NCBI GenBank assembly: GCA_030526715.1
Contig: JAUNCG010000001.1
Coordinates: 16,150 to 80,149 of the forward strand
DNA from: Eubacteriales bacterium
GTDB taxonomy: Bacteria; Bacillota; Clostridia; Lachnospirales; Lachnospiraceae
Direction: 5' to 3'
DNA length: 64,000 nucleotides
Under the pieces are notes generated by a model. It made no database searches. It was not told where the DNA came from and saw nothing but the letters and a program-made list of their open reading frames with translations. The translations under genes were made by a program, and so were the position numbers. Within the stretch, counting starts at the first letter, position 1. The number at the start of each line of letters is the position of its first letter. This document shows positions 18,054-27,194 of this stretch, piece by piece.

Positions 18054-19370
18054 TCACTTCACAGAGCTGCCGGCCGCGTATCCTGTAGACCATGCGATCT
18101 GGAGATTAAAGCCTCCGGTCACTGCGTCCAGATCCAAAACCTCTCCGGCAAAGTAGAGACCCTTGACCAGCTTTGATTCCATGGTAGAAGGATCGACCTC
18201 CTTCACCGTCACGCCGCCTTTTGTGATGATTGCCTCATTATAATCACGCAGCCCCGTTCCCGTCAGCGGAAATTCTTTTATCCAGCCAATCAAAGTCTGA
18301 CGTTCTTCTTTCGTGATCTCATTTACGCGTTTCTCCGGTGCAATACCGCTCTGTTCGATCATAACCGGAGTGAGCTTGGCCGGGAACAGGCTGCCGATCA
18401 CATTTTTAAATTGTTTTTTATTACCGGCTTCAAACTCCCGCAACAGTCTCGCATCTAACTGCTCTTTTGTCAGCGCCGGTTTCAGATCAAGCTTGATCTG
18501 CAATTCCTTTTCTCGCAGCTTTTTTCCCACTACGGTGCTTGCAGTCAGTACCAGAGGACCCGTGATACCAAAATGCGTAAACATCATCTCTCCAAAGTCC
18601 TGATATAAGCATTTCTTACCATCGAATACAGAAAGACTGACGTTCTTCAGGGACAGGCCCTGCAGTTGCTTTGCATAGGCTTCTCTTGTATTGATAGGCA
18701 CCAGCGAGGGGAAAAGCGGCGTGACAGAATGACCGCATTCTTCTGCAAAACGATAGCCGTCTCCCGTAGATCCTGTGGATGGGTAAGAACACCCTCCCGT
18801 CGCCACGATCACCGCATCCGCAGAGATCCTTGTGCCGTCCGTAAGCTGTATTCCCAGAATCTGCTGAGGATCCATACGTTTTTTTGCTTTTTTTCCGGAA
18901 TGCTTTTGAGCTGTGATCTCATCCCCCGTTTTTTCTTCGGAAATCGGCTCTGTTTTTTCAACCAGCAATGACTTTACTTCTGTATTCAGATGTACCTGTA
19001 CGCCTTGTTCTCTCATGGCTCTGCGAAGAGCGTCAATGACGTCTGCGGAATGATCCGATACCGGAAATACCCGATTTCCTCTTTCTGTCTTTGTCTTCAT
19101 TCCATGCTTTTCAAAAAAAGCTATGACATCCTGATTACTATATCCGTAAAATGCACTGTACAAAAACTTCTTATTTGAACATACACTTTCAAAAAGCTCT
19201 TCCATATCGCAGGCATTCGTCAGATTGCACCGCCCCTTTCCGGTGATATAGATCTTCTTTCCCAGCTTCTCATTTTTTTCATATAGATCGACCTTATGTC
19301 CACATTCCGCAGCTCTGACCGCTGCGAACATTCCCGCGGCACCTCCGCCAATGATTATAACTTTACTCAT
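18054..19370 (-). CDS. HI0933/YhiN-family FAD-dependent oxidoreductase
   Basis: A 438-residue flavoprotein with the N-terminal dinucleotide-binding motif IIIGGGAAGMFAAVRAAE, the family segment GKGRCNLTNA, VIVATGGCSYPSTGSTGDGY, and a C-terminal FAGEVLDLDAVTGGFNLQIAWSTG that closes the FAD site. The family is widespread but its substrate is not established. A Lys/Glu-rich insertion (about residues 130-160) lies before the second FAD segment. It lies upstream of cmk on the same strand but cmk has its own promoter. Confidence 0.85.
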   Translation of the reverse strand: MSKVIIIGGGAAGMFAAVRAAECGHKVDLYEKNEKLGKKIYITGKGRCNLTNACDMEELFESVCSNKKFLYSAFYGYSNQDVIAFFEKHGMKTKTERGNRVFPVSDHSADVIDALRRAMREQGVQVHLNTEVKSLLVEKTEPISEEKTGDEITAQKHSGKKAKKRMDPQQILGIQLTDGTRISADAVIVATGGCSYPSTGSTGDGYRFAEECGHSVTPLFPSLVPINTREAYAKQLQGLSLKNVSLSVFDGKKCLYQDFGEMMFTHFGITGPLVLTASTVVGKKLREKELQIKLDLKPALTKEQLDARLLREFEAGNKKQFKNVIGSLFPAKLTPVMIEQSGIAPEKRVNEITKEERQTLIGWIKEFPLTGTGLRDYNEAIITKGGVTVKEVDPSTMESKLVKGLYFAGEVLDLDAVTGGFNLQIAWSTGYAAGSSVK

Positions 19371-19501
19371 AGTCGGTATCCTTTCTCTGATATCGTATAA
19401 TTTATCATTTATATTTTCAAATCCGATACATAATTTGCTGTATCTGCTCTGATATACAATAGTGAAGCATGAAACTGATTTTCATAGTTCACCATCACAT
19501 A

Positions 19502-19534
19502 TCAAAATACAAGGCCGACTCACACGAATCGGCC
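19502..19534 (-). terminator. Terminator of the decarboxylase operon
   Basis: Arms GGCCGA (19513-19518) and TCGGCC (19529-19534), followed on the minus strand by TTGTATTTT, just after the stop of the carboxyltransferase gene at 19554. Confidence 0.65.
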
Positions 19535-19553
19535 CTGCAATGATGTTTATTTA

Positions 19554-20966
19554 TTATACCGGATAAGCTCCGTTCTTTGTATCTGCAACCTTTGCATCTA
19601 CACCGGTCTGCTGAGCCTCTCTGTATTTGAAGAACTCAGTTGCAACCTGCGGGAACAGCGCGTAGGAAAGTACATCCTCCTCCTGCTGTGTCCACTGAGC
19701 GCACTCTTTCTTGAGCTTTTCAAGCTGCGGCTCGATCTTGTCTGCCGGACGGCAGGTGATGATCTCTGCATCGCCGATGCACTTCTTCTGTACTTCCGGA
19801 TTGAACGGCTTTACGGTTGCGCCGTATTTTCCGCTGAGTACATCCTTGGTCTGCTGCGGAACCATCTTATAACGCTCTCCGTTGATAACGTTCATAACCG
19901 CCTGTGTACCTACGATCTGAGAAGACGGAGTAACCAGCGGGCACTCACCGAGATCCTTACGAACACGCGGAACCTCTTCCAGTACCTCATAGTACTTATC
20001 CTCAGCATGCAGATCCTTCAGCTGGCTGGTCAGGTTGGACAGCATACCGCCCGGTACCTGATACAGCAGAGTCTTGATATTAACGCCAAGGTTCTTCGGA
20101 TTGAGCAGTCCGCTATCCAAAGCCTTGTCGCGAAGCGGACGGAAATAATCGGCGATCTCAGCCAGAAGCTGCTGATCAAATCCTGTATCGTACGGAGTAC
20201 CCTTGAAGGTCTCAACCATAACCTCAGTTGCCGGCTGGGAAGTGCCCAGAGCAAACGGAGACATTGCAGTATCGATAACATCTACTCCTGCCTCAACAGC
20301 CTTCAGGTATGTCATAGAAGCCACACCGGAGGTATAGTGAGTATGCAGCTGAATCGGAATATTCACAGTCTCTTTCAGAGCCTGTACCAGCTCAGTTGCC
20401 GTATACGGAAGCAGAAGACCTGCCATATCCTTGATGCAAAGAGAATTTGCACCCATTTCCTCGATCTTTTTCGCCATATCCTTCCAGTAATCCAGAGTGT
20501 AAGCATCACCCAGTGTATAGGAAAGCGCTACCTGTGCATGTCCTTTTTCCTTATTTGCAGCCGTAACCGCAGTCTGAAGGTTGCGGATATCATTCAGGCA
20601 ATCGAAAATACGGATGATATCGATACCGTTTGCGATAGACTTCTGTACAAAATACTCTACCACATCATCAGCATACTGGCTGTAGCCAAGAATGTTCTGA
20701 CCACGGAACAGCATCTGCAGCTTTGTATTCTTCGCTCTATCCTTGATCTTGCGAAGTCTCTCCCACGGATCCTCTTTCAGGAAACGAAGAGATGCGTCAA
20801 AGGTAGCTCCTCCCCAGCACTCAAGGGAATGATATCCAACCTGATCGAGCTTTTCAACGATCGGGAGCATCTCCTCTGTAGACATTCTGGTTGCAATCAG
20901 AGACTGATGTGCGTCACGCAGAATGGTCTCAGTAATCTTGATTGGTTTCTTAACTTGTTCTGCCAT
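19554..20966 (-). CDS. oadA: Oxaloacetate decarboxylase alpha / pyruvate carboxylase subunit B-type carboxyltransferase
   Basis: A 470-residue carboxyltransferase of the OadA/PycB/transcarboxylase-5S family, which moves CO2 between oxaloacetate or pyruvate and carboxybiotin. The HMGL-like TIM barrel begins ETILRDAHQSLIATRM and includes the metal-binding HTHYTSG and the DMAGLLLP segment with the catalytic Lys (CIKDMAG). The PYC/OADA conserved domain follows (about 300-440). No biotinyl domain is present at the C-terminus; a separate biotin carrier is encoded at 22170. Last gene of the operon with OadB, the carrier, OadG and an MmdA-type carboxyltransferase. Direction of reaction in vivo cannot be told from sequence. 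Confidence 0.93.
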   Translation of the reverse strand: MAEQVKKPIKITETILRDAHQSLIATRMSTEEMLPIVEKLDQVGYHSLECWGGATFDASLRFLKEDPWERLRKIKDRAKNTKLQMLFRGQNILGYSQYADDVVEYFVQKSIANGIDIIRIFDCLNDIRNLQTAVTAANKEKGHAQVALSYTLGDAYTLDYWKDMAKKIEEMGANSLCIKDMAGLLLPYTATELVQALKETVNIPIQLHTHYTSGVASMTYLKAVEAGVDVIDTAMSPFALGTSQPATEVMVETFKGTPYDTGFDQQLLAEIADYFRPLRDKALDSGLLNPKNLGVNIKTLLYQVPGGMLSNLTSQLKDLHAEDKYYEVLEEVPRVRKDLGECPLVTPSSQIVGTQAVMNVINGERYKMVPQQTKDVLSGKYGATVKPFNPEVQKKCIGDAEIITCRPADKIEPQLEKLKKECAQWTQQEEDVLSYALFPQVATEFFKYREAQQTGVDAKVADTKNGAYPV

Positions 20967-20982
20967 TGTAATTCGTTCCTCC

Positions 20983-22131
20983 TTATACTCCGAAAATAGC
21001 CATGAAGGTACCGGCTGCTACCGCCGTACCGATAACACCTGCTACGTTTGGTCCCATTGCATGCATCAGCAGGAAGTTGGTCGGATCTGCCTCCGCACCT
21101 ACCTTCTGAGATACGCGGGCTGCCATGGGCACTGCGGATACACCTGCGGAACCGATCAGCGGATTGATTCTGCCATGCGTAAGCTTGCACAGAAGCTTAC
21201 CGAAGAGTACACCACCGAATGTACCGAATGCGAATGCCACCAGACCAAGTGCAACGATCTTCAGCGTACTGATGTTCAGGAACGCCTCTGCACTGGTGGA
21301 AGCGCCGACAGAAGTACCCAGCAGGATAACTACGATGTACATCATTGCATTGGAAGCTGTCTCTGTCAGCTGTTTCACTACGCCGGACTCACGGAAAAGA
21401 TTACCGAGCATCAGCATACCAACCAGCGGAGCTGTGGACGGAAGCAGACAGCAGACAACGATCGTAATAATGATCGGGAACAGAATCTTCTCCAGCTTGG
21501 AAACCGGACGAAGCTGCTGCATCTTGATCTTACGCTCTTCCTCTGTCGTAAATGCCTTCATAATAGGCGGCTGAATGATCGGAACCAGAGACATGTAGGA
21601 ATATGCTGCCACTGCGATCGGTCCCATCAGCTCAGACTGTCCAAGCTTACCTGCTAAGAAGATAGAGGTCGGGCCGTCAGCGCCACCGATAATGGAGATG
21701 GCTGCTGCAGCTTTTCCATTGAATCCCAGAAAAATTGCCAGAAAATAAGCCATGTAGATACCGAGCTGGGCAGCTGCACCCATCAGGAAGCTGATCGGAT
21801 TCGCGATCAGCGGACCAAAGTCGGTCATCGCACCTACACCCATGAAAATAAGTGACGGCAGGATACTCCACTCATCCATTAAATAGAAGTAATGAAGAAG
21901 TCCGCCCACACCGTTGGACATATCCTCCGGTCTTGCCATGATCTCCGGATAGATATTTACCAACAGCATACCAAACGCAATCGGAACCAGCAGAAGCGGC
22001 TCAAAACCTTTTGCAATAGCAAGATATAAGAATACACATGCCACTGCGATCATTAGGTAGTTGCCCCACGTCAAATTCAAAAACGCTGTCTGCTGAAGAA
22101 GATTGCCTAATGTGCTTGTAACGTAAGCCAT
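20983..22131 (-). CDS. oadB: Na+-translocating decarboxylase beta subunit
   Basis: The integral-membrane subunit that decarboxylates carboxybiotin and exports Na+ (OadB/GcdB/MmdB family). The 382-residue protein has about ten hydrophobic segments and the family landmarks FMGVGAMTDFGPLIANP, SIIGGADGPTSIF (with the conserved Asp of the ion path), LMLGNLFRESGV and LMHAMGPNVAGVIGTAVAAG. It sits between the biotin carrier and the OadA-type subunit. Confidence 0.95.
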   Translation of the reverse strand: MAYVTSTLGNLLQQTAFLNLTWGNYLMIAVACVFLYLAIAKGFEPLLLVPIAFGMLLVNIYPEIMARPEDMSNGVGGLLHYFYLMDEWSILPSLIFMGVGAMTDFGPLIANPISFLMGAAAQLGIYMAYFLAIFLGFNGKAAAAISIIGGADGPTSIFLAGKLGQSELMGPIAVAAYSYMSLVPIIQPPIMKAFTTEEERKIKMQQLRPVSKLEKILFPIIITIVVCCLLPSTAPLVGMLMLGNLFRESGVVKQLTETASNAMMYIVVILLGTSVGASTSAEAFLNISTLKIVALGLVAFAFGTFGGVLFGKLLCKLTHGRINPLIGSAGVSAVPMAARVSQKVGAEADPTNFLLMHAMGPNVAGVIGTAVAAGTFMAIFGV

Positions 22132-22169
22132 TGTTTTACCTCCTGTTTTGTTGTGTCACGCAGATCAGA

Positions 22170-22541
22170 TTAGTTCAGAGTTGCCAGAACGTCACCATTC
22201 TCTACAGATGCGCCAACTGCTACATCAATGCTTGCAACAGTACCATCCTGCGGAGCTACAACCGGGATCTCCATCTTCATAGCTTCCAGAATAATGATAT
22301 TATCACCCTGCTTTACGGTCTGTCCAACACTGGCTTCTACCTTAAATACCTTACCCGGTACGGAAGCGGTTACCTTTACGCCGCCTGCGTTTCCACCTGC
22401 TGCCGGTGCTGCTGCGGGAGCCGGCGCTGCCATCTGAGCCGGTGCTGCCTTTCTTGCAACCGGAGCTACTGCACCGCCAACGCCCTCTTCTACAGTTACG
22501 TCATATGCTACGCCATTTACGGTAATTGTATAATTTTTCAT
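22170..22541 (-). CDS. Biotin carboxyl carrier protein
   Basis: A 123-residue carrier that shuttles the carboxyl group between the carboxyltransferases and OadB. The N-terminal about 40 residues match the carboxyltransferase-docking segment (NYTITVNGVAYDVTVEE). An Ala/Pro-rich hinge follows, then the biotinyl domain with EAMKME, whose lysine is biotinylated. It is the gamma/1.3S-type subunit separated from the alpha chain. Confidence 0.95.
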   Translation of the reverse strand: MKNYTITVNGVAYDVTVEEGVGGAVAPVARKAAPAQMAAPAPAAAPAAGGNAGGVKVTASVPGKVFKVEASVGQTVKQGDNIIILEAMKMEIPVVAPQDGTVASIDVAVGASVENGDVLATLN

Positions 22542-22559
22542 CGTATATTCCTCCTGAAC

Positions 22560-23453
22560 TTAGGCTCTCTGCCATTTATTGCGATTACTTTTTCTGATAG
22601 AACGGACAACGAAGCCGTCTGTGCTCGTTCCTTCTGCTGCTGCGATTGCCGCTGCGATCACTGCGATCAGCTCGCCGTCATCTACGACCTCTTCCACGAC
22701 CGGAGCTGCTGTCGGAGCTGTCTGAGCCGGTACCTGTGCCGGTGCCGCCTTCGGAGCTTCCTTCTTATTCTTCAGTGCATCCTCCAGCTTCGCGATATAC
22801 TTAAATCTGGAAATCAGGAAGCTCAGGAATACCAGTGTGCAGAACACGATACCGATACCCATCAGCGTATTCAGACCCGCTTCCTTCATCGTCTCGCCGA
22901 AGGTCTTTTCACCGGTACTGAACACCATGCTATCCATGCCGAGCGTATCACGATTCAGTGTAGTAGTCACGACACCTTCCTGATTCTCACATGCGATCAC
23001 GGTTTCTACGATAAGCGCATCGTCATTTACACGAACTTCATGAGATACGATATTCTGGAATGCTCCAAGCTCTCCCTTGACGTCCTCCCATGACTGCACG
23101 CTTGCAACTACGCTCGCCTGCGGAACATTGAGTACGGAGCTCGGATGAATAACCTCCTCAATCTGTTCATCCGTCATGCCGACGATCATCTGAATGCTCT
23201 GCTCTGCATAATTCTGCAGTGCAGATACGTCTGCTGCCAGAAGTCCACTCTTCGGATCTACCGATGATGCAGCATCCGCAATCGCCGCGCTAAGCTCAGC
23301 TGCTTCCTCTGCTGAAACAGTCTCAGCCTCAGCTGCCTCTGTCACAACCTCCGTAGCCTGAGTCTGTGCCTCCTCAGCACCAGCTGTCACGCCTGTGCCG
23401 AGCAGCATTGCTGCCATAGCTGCCGAAACAAAAAATCCTCTGAATTTTCTCAT
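22560..23453 (-). CDS. oadG: OadG-family decarboxylase gamma/delta subunit with exported domain
   Basis: A 297-residue protein. A signal sequence (about 1-27, ending GVTAGA) precedes an exported acidic domain of about 160 residues, a transmembrane helix (about 193-215, MGIGIVFCTLVFLSFLISRF) and a Lys/Ala/Pro-rich cytoplasmic tail ending VVRSIRKSNRNKWQRA, as in methylmalonyl-CoA decarboxylase delta subunits. Classic OadG proteins are about 80-130 residues, so the exported part is an addition. I use the ATG at 23453 with GAGAGGTG just upstream rather than the GTG at 23462. The protein would tether the complex to OadB; the outside domain has no assigned role. Confidence 0.82.
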   Translation of the reverse strand: MRKFRGFFVSAAMAAMLLGTGVTAGAEEAQTQATEVVTEAAEAETVSAEEAAELSAAIADAASSVDPKSGLLAADVSALQNYAEQSIQMIVGMTDEQIEEVIHPSSVLNVPQASVVASVQSWEDVKGELGAFQNIVSHEVRVNDDALIVETVIACENQEGVVTTTLNRDTLGMDSMVFSTGEKTFGETMKEAGLNTLMGIGIVFCTLVFLSFLISRFKYIAKLEDALKNKKEAPKAAPAQVPAQTAPTAAPVVEEVVDDGELIAVIAAAIAAAEGTSTDGFVVRSIRKSNRNKWQRA

Positions 23454-23467
23454 ATTATTCACCTCTC

Positions 23468-24904
23468 TTAAACCGTACCGTGTTTCTTTGCCGGGCGGTC
23501 TTCTCTCTTTGTGAACAACATTTCGAATGCGCCGATCACATATTTTCTTGTATCGGCTGCCTCAATAATCGTATCTACATAGCCTCTCTTTGCTGCGGAA
23601 ACAGCGCTGGTCTGCAGTGCCTGATACTCTGCTGCTTTTTCATTCAAGGTTGCAGCGTCTGCGTCTGCATACATGATCTTGGCTGCAAGCTTGGCATCCA
23701 TAGTTCCCACCTCAGCGGTCGGCCATGCAAATGTCAGATCTGCACCGATGGACTTGCTGTTCATAGCCACATAAGCGCTGCCGTAAGCTGCGCCGATGAT
23801 CACATTCACCTTCGGAACCGTAGCGTTTGCGAATGCATAGGTCAGCTTTGCTGCTGCCGCCGCAATGCCCTTCTCTGTACATTTGCTTGCCTTAAAGCCC
23901 TTCACATTGGTCAAAGAAAGTACCGGAATACCAAACGCATCACAGAAGTTCACGAACTCTGCTGCCTTCAGTGCGCCTCTCTTTGTCAGAACTGCATCAA
24001 AGCTCTCCGTCTTCGCGCCGTTCTCATCATATACCTCTGTACGGTTTGCAACAGCGCCGACTGTCTGACCGTTCAGACGAAGGAAACCTGTTACCATCTC
24101 TTTTGCGTATGCAGCCTTCGTCTCCACAAATGCATTATCATCCGCAATGTTGGACAGCAGGATCGCAGTGTCACCCACACAGTTCGCCAGATCTGCACAT
24201 ACACGATTCAGATCGTCTGTACACTCCTCGTAAGAAAGATCGTCCTCGTTGTTTGTCGGAAGCATGGACACCAGCTCACGCATCTGCGCAAGGATATCCG
24301 CCTCGCTACCCACGAAGTCTACCAGACCGACCTCTTCGCTCTGGAACTTTGCAGAGGAAGTATCACATTTTTCCTTGGTATTACCCTCAAATGCATTCGG
24401 AGAATTCACAAACAGCGCCGCATCCTTCTCCTCCATGAATGTAAAGTCCGTCAATCCCGGAACCAGTGCCAGACCACCGCCGCAGTTTCCAAATACTGCT
24501 GTGATCTGCGGGACAACACCGGAAGCCATACTCTGCTTCAGATAGATCTCACCAAACGCGTTCAGTGCATCGGTTGCCTCCTGAAGTCTAAGACCTGCGC
24601 AATCGATCAGACCGATCACCGGCGCTCCCATCTTCAGTGCAAGATCATACAGACCTGCGATCTTTTTCGCATGCATCTCACCGATGGTACCACCCAGTAC
24701 AGATGCATCCTGGCTATATACATATACCAGTCCGCCATCGATCACACCATAACCTGTGATGACACCGTCTGCCGGAGTGTCGGCCTTAGCCATGTTGAAA
24801 TCCGTGTTTCTTGCAGTAACGCCTGCGCCGATCTCAACAAAACTGTTCTCATCAAGCAGAGCCGCGATTCTCTTACTTGCCAAGCTTTGTGCTGTGTTAC
24901 TCAT
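23468..24904 (-). CDS. mmdA: Methylmalonyl-CoA decarboxylase alpha-type (acyl-CoA) carboxyltransferase
   Basis: A 478-residue carboxyltransferase of the acyl-CoA family (MmdA, transcarboxylase 12S, PccB). Two crotonase-like halves are visible: the N-half with YSQDASVLGGTIGEMHAKK and the oxyanion segment GNCGGGLALVPGLTDF, and the C-half with IGAAYGSAYVAMNS and FAWPTAEVGTM. It would exchange a carboxyl group between methylmalonyl-CoA (or a related acyl-CoA) and biotin. First gene of the operon, with a promoter at 25021-25049 and a GGAGGG site. Homologues are usually slightly longer (about 510). Confidence 0.9.
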   Translation of the reverse strand: MSNTAQSLASKRIAALLDENSFVEIGAGVTARNTDFNMAKADTPADGVITGYGVIDGGLVYVYSQDASVLGGTIGEMHAKKIAGLYDLALKMGAPVIGLIDCAGLRLQEATDALNAFGEIYLKQSMASGVVPQITAVFGNCGGGLALVPGLTDFTFMEEKDAALFVNSPNAFEGNTKEKCDTSSAKFQSEEVGLVDFVGSEADILAQMRELVSMLPTNNEDDLSYEECTDDLNRVCADLANCVGDTAILLSNIADDNAFVETKAAYAKEMVTGFLRLNGQTVGAVANRTEVYDENGAKTESFDAVLTKRGALKAAEFVNFCDAFGIPVLSLTNVKGFKASKCTEKGIAAAAAKLTYAFANATVPKVNVIIGAAYGSAYVAMNSKSIGADLTFAWPTAEVGTMDAKLAAKIMYADADAATLNEKAAEYQALQTSAVSAAKRGYVDTIIEAADTRKYVIGAFEMLFTKREDRPAKKHGTV

Positions 24905-25020
24905 TTTTCAGCCCTCCATTTGATAAATTTGATAGCTCTTATCCTTAAAATGCCACCAGACAGCATTCTTAGAATTACCATTGACTAATTTTGTCAGCAG
25001 ATAAAAGCCAACTAGGGTGA

Positions 25021-25049
25021 ATTATAGCAAATATTAGTATTTCATGCAA
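25021..25049 (-). promoter_or_regulatory. Sigma-A promoter of the decarboxylase operon
   Basis: Minus-strand TTGCAT (25049-25044), 17-bp spacer, TATAAT (25026-25021). It leaves a leader of about 110 bases before the ATG at 24904, in which I recognise no riboswitch. Confidence 0.75.
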
Positions 25050-25073
25050 GGCATTTTCCTCCATAAATGTACA

Positions 25074-25110
25074 TAAAAAAATACCGCAGATCACTCAGGA
25101 TCCGCGATAT
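25074..25110 (-). terminator. Terminator after the Fn3-like secreted protein gene
   Basis: Arms at 25081-25092 and 25099-25110, pairing over 12 bases with two G-U pairs, followed by seven T on the minus strand, right after the stop at 25118. Confidence 0.8.
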
Positions 25111-25117
25111 TTTTACT

Positions 25118-25831
25118 TTAATATCGTTTTAACCAGATTTTAGACGCGTTGCTTTCCATTCCCTTGCTGGCAGAAACACCCGGAATGATTGTCGGTACGG
25201 TAGACTTGAAGCCCTTTCCCACTGCATCTATGTAGACGTAGTATTTTTTATTCATCGTCATCTTTTTGTTGATTTTAAAGGATCTTTTGGAGGTTGTTCC
25301 GATCTTTTTAAACTTTTTACCGTTTGTAGAAAAATAAACGTTATACTTTTTCGCGCCGGCAACCTTTTCCCATTTAATGATTTTGTTTTTAGAAAAGTCA
25401 ATAACCGTCGGATGCGGGACAATATAATTTGCTTCCGAAGCTGCGCTGTATCTATCATCCACATAAGCTCTTACTGTTACGGTAAAGGCCTGCTTTTTAA
25501 GTGCAGTGTTGTTCACGACCGCATATACCATGCTGGTATAATCGCTTTTCAAGTAGCTGCTATACTCAGACAAATTTTCTGTAGCAATCACCTGACCGTT
25601 CTTATTCATAAATGTCAGCTCATAGCCGAACAATCCATTTTTTATATAAGATGCGATCTGCGGATCATAGTTCCACTTAAACACAAAAGAACTACCGCTT
25701 TGTTCAACCAAAACCGGTACATCCGGCGTTGCCGGCACAATCGGTTCACTCGCAGCTCCCGCCTTCACAACACCCAAACAGACAAGGCACAGCGCCAACA
25801 GCATCAGCAATTTTCTTACATTCCTTCTCAT
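25118..25831 (-). CDS. Secreted fibronectin type III-like protein of unknown function
   Basis: A 237-residue exported protein: signal peptide (RRNVRKLLMLLALCLVCLGVVKAGA, about 1-27) with a signal peptidase I type site, then two beta-sandwich-like modules. The second (about 145-225) has the Fn3 pattern IKWEKVAGAKKYNVYFSTNGKKFKKI...YYVYIDAVGKG seen in many Lachnospiraceae surface proteins. There is no cell-wall anchor or lipobox. The start is the ATG at 25831 behind GGGAGG; the frame extends to 25870. Function is not recognised; it follows a D,D-carboxypeptidase gene and ends at a strong terminator. Confidence 0.7.
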   Translation of the reverse strand: MRRNVRKLLMLLALCLVCLGVVKAGAASEPIVPATPDVPVLVEQSGSSFVFKWNYDPQIASYIKNGLFGYELTFMNKNGQVIATENLSEYSSYLKSDYTSMVYAVVNNTALKKQAFTVTVRAYVDDRYSAASEANYIVPHPTVIDFSKNKIIKWEKVAGAKKYNVYFSTNGKKFKKIGTTSKRSFKINKKMTMNKKYYVYIDAVGKGFKSTVPTIIPGVSASKGMESNASKIWLKRY

Positions 25832-25915
25832 TACTCTTCCTCCCTCGTAATCCTGTAAGCATGATATCATACCCTTTCATTTAATCATATTTTCTTTTTG
25901 AATACAATCTTATTT

Positions 25916-27133
25916 TCAAAATACGCTGTATCTTTTCAGTACCCATTTCAGGCAGTCTTCCATTCTTCTTTCCGGTACCTTTTCCACGGTGATGATCATT
26001 TCTTCTTTTATCATGGTATCTCCCAGAAAGTATTGTACTTTTCCCACAACCTCTCCGGCGGCGACCGGGGCATATTTCATCTTCTGTACGGAGATTCGCC
26101 GTTCCAGCTTCTCCCGATCCGAAAGAAGATACTCTGTGGGCATCGTGTCGTTTTCCTGTACACGCAGCCCAACCTCCACTTTGCTCCAAGGATTGCCGTC
26201 CTTTGCGATCCCATTTACGACCTGCATCGCAGGGAGGGTGACCTCTTCCACGAGTCCAACCTTATGATAATGCTCCATCCCATACTCCATCAGCCTTCTG
26301 GTATCGCTCCATTTATAGCTTCGGTTGTATGGCCATCCGCAGGCAAGCAGTGATACCACAAACAGCCGCCCCTCGCTCTTTAACGCGCCGACATAGCAGT
26401 ATCCGGCCTCGGAGGTAAAGCCGGTCTTGCCCGAGAGCGCTCCTTCCATCATCCCCAGAAATGCGTTATGATTTCTACAGAAATAGCTCTGTTTTGCGTC
26501 AAGATCCGTAAAGGTATACTCTCCCGTCCGGGTGATCTGCAGAAATGCTTCCTTCTTAGGCGATTGATTGATACAGTAGCTCATGATCCGTGCCAGTTCC
26601 TTCGCCGTTGTGTGGTGGGAGCCTTCCTCGTCGCTTGCATCCAACCCGTTGGGTGTCACGAAATGTGTCCTGACGCAGCCGATCTCTTCGGCCTTTTGAT
26701 TCATAAGATCGGCAAAGCCCTCTACGCTCCCGCCGATATGCTCCGCGATCATCACCGCACTGTCATTGTGTGATTCCAGCATCAGAGAATACAGTAGATC
26801 CTCCAGATAAAACCGGGTTCCGGCCGCTGCACCGAGATGAACCTCCGGCTGCATGCAGGCACGCTCCGAGACCGTTACAACATCTTTTTGTTTTCCCAGC
26901 TCCAGCGCCAGAATGCAGGTCATGATCTTTGTCGTACTGGCCATGGGTAGCTCGGTATCCTCTTCTTTTGCAAAAAGAACACGCCCGCTGTCGCCATCCA
27001 TCAGGACCGCGCTGCGGGCGTATAAATTCTGTGGATCTTCCGTTTCTCCCTCCGCACAGGCATGAAACGCCATACCTGAACAGAGCACGAAAAACAGAAT
27101 CCATATTTTCTTCCACTTTTTTATCATCTTCAA
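25916..27133 (-). CDS. D-alanyl-D-alanine carboxypeptidase (PBP5/DacF-like)
   Basis: A serine peptidase that trims the terminal D-Ala of peptidoglycan stem peptides at the outer membrane face. The 405-residue precursor has a signal sequence (about 1-28), the SxxK motif Ser66-Thr-Thr-Lys69, an SHN motif in LESHNDSAVMIAEH (the usual SxN), and KTG in GALSGKTGF. A C-terminal all-beta PBP5 domain is present (about 280-390), and a weakly amphipathic tail ends the protein. It belongs to the S11 family. Gene order with the segregation genes downstream-to-upstream is typical of Clostridia. Confidence 0.92.
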   Translation of the reverse strand: MKMIKKWKKIWILFFVLCSGMAFHACAEGETEDPQNLYARSAVLMDGDSGRVLFAKEEDTELPMASTTKIMTCILALELGKQKDVVTVSERACMQPEVHLGAAAGTRFYLEDLLYSLMLESHNDSAVMIAEHIGGSVEGFADLMNQKAEEIGCVRTHFVTPNGLDASDEEGSHHTTAKELARIMSYCINQSPKKEAFLQITRTGEYTFTDLDAKQSYFCRNHNAFLGMMEGALSGKTGFTSEAGYCYVGALKSEGRLFVVSLLACGWPYNRSYKWSDTRRLMEYGMEHYHKVGLVEEVTLPAMQVVNGIAKDGNPWSKVEVGLRVQENDTMPTEYLLSDREKLERRISVQKMKYAPVAAGEVVGKVQYFLGDTMIKEEMIITVEKVPERRMEDCLKWVLKRYSVF

Positions 27134-27194
27134 GCTCCCATACCTCCCGCTTCACGGAACCTTTCGTTCCCTCTTCTGAAGATATGAAAGCTTT

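Noticed and set aside
23480-24988. A 502-codon plus-strand open frame opposite mmdA
   Set aside because: Antisense to a certain carboxyltransferase; Cys/His-rich composition and no domain. Shadow of synonymous codon choice.
24905-25014. Riboswitch in the leader of the decarboxylase operon
   Set aside because: The leader is about 110 bases but shows no conserved core of a known class and no terminator/antiterminator pair.
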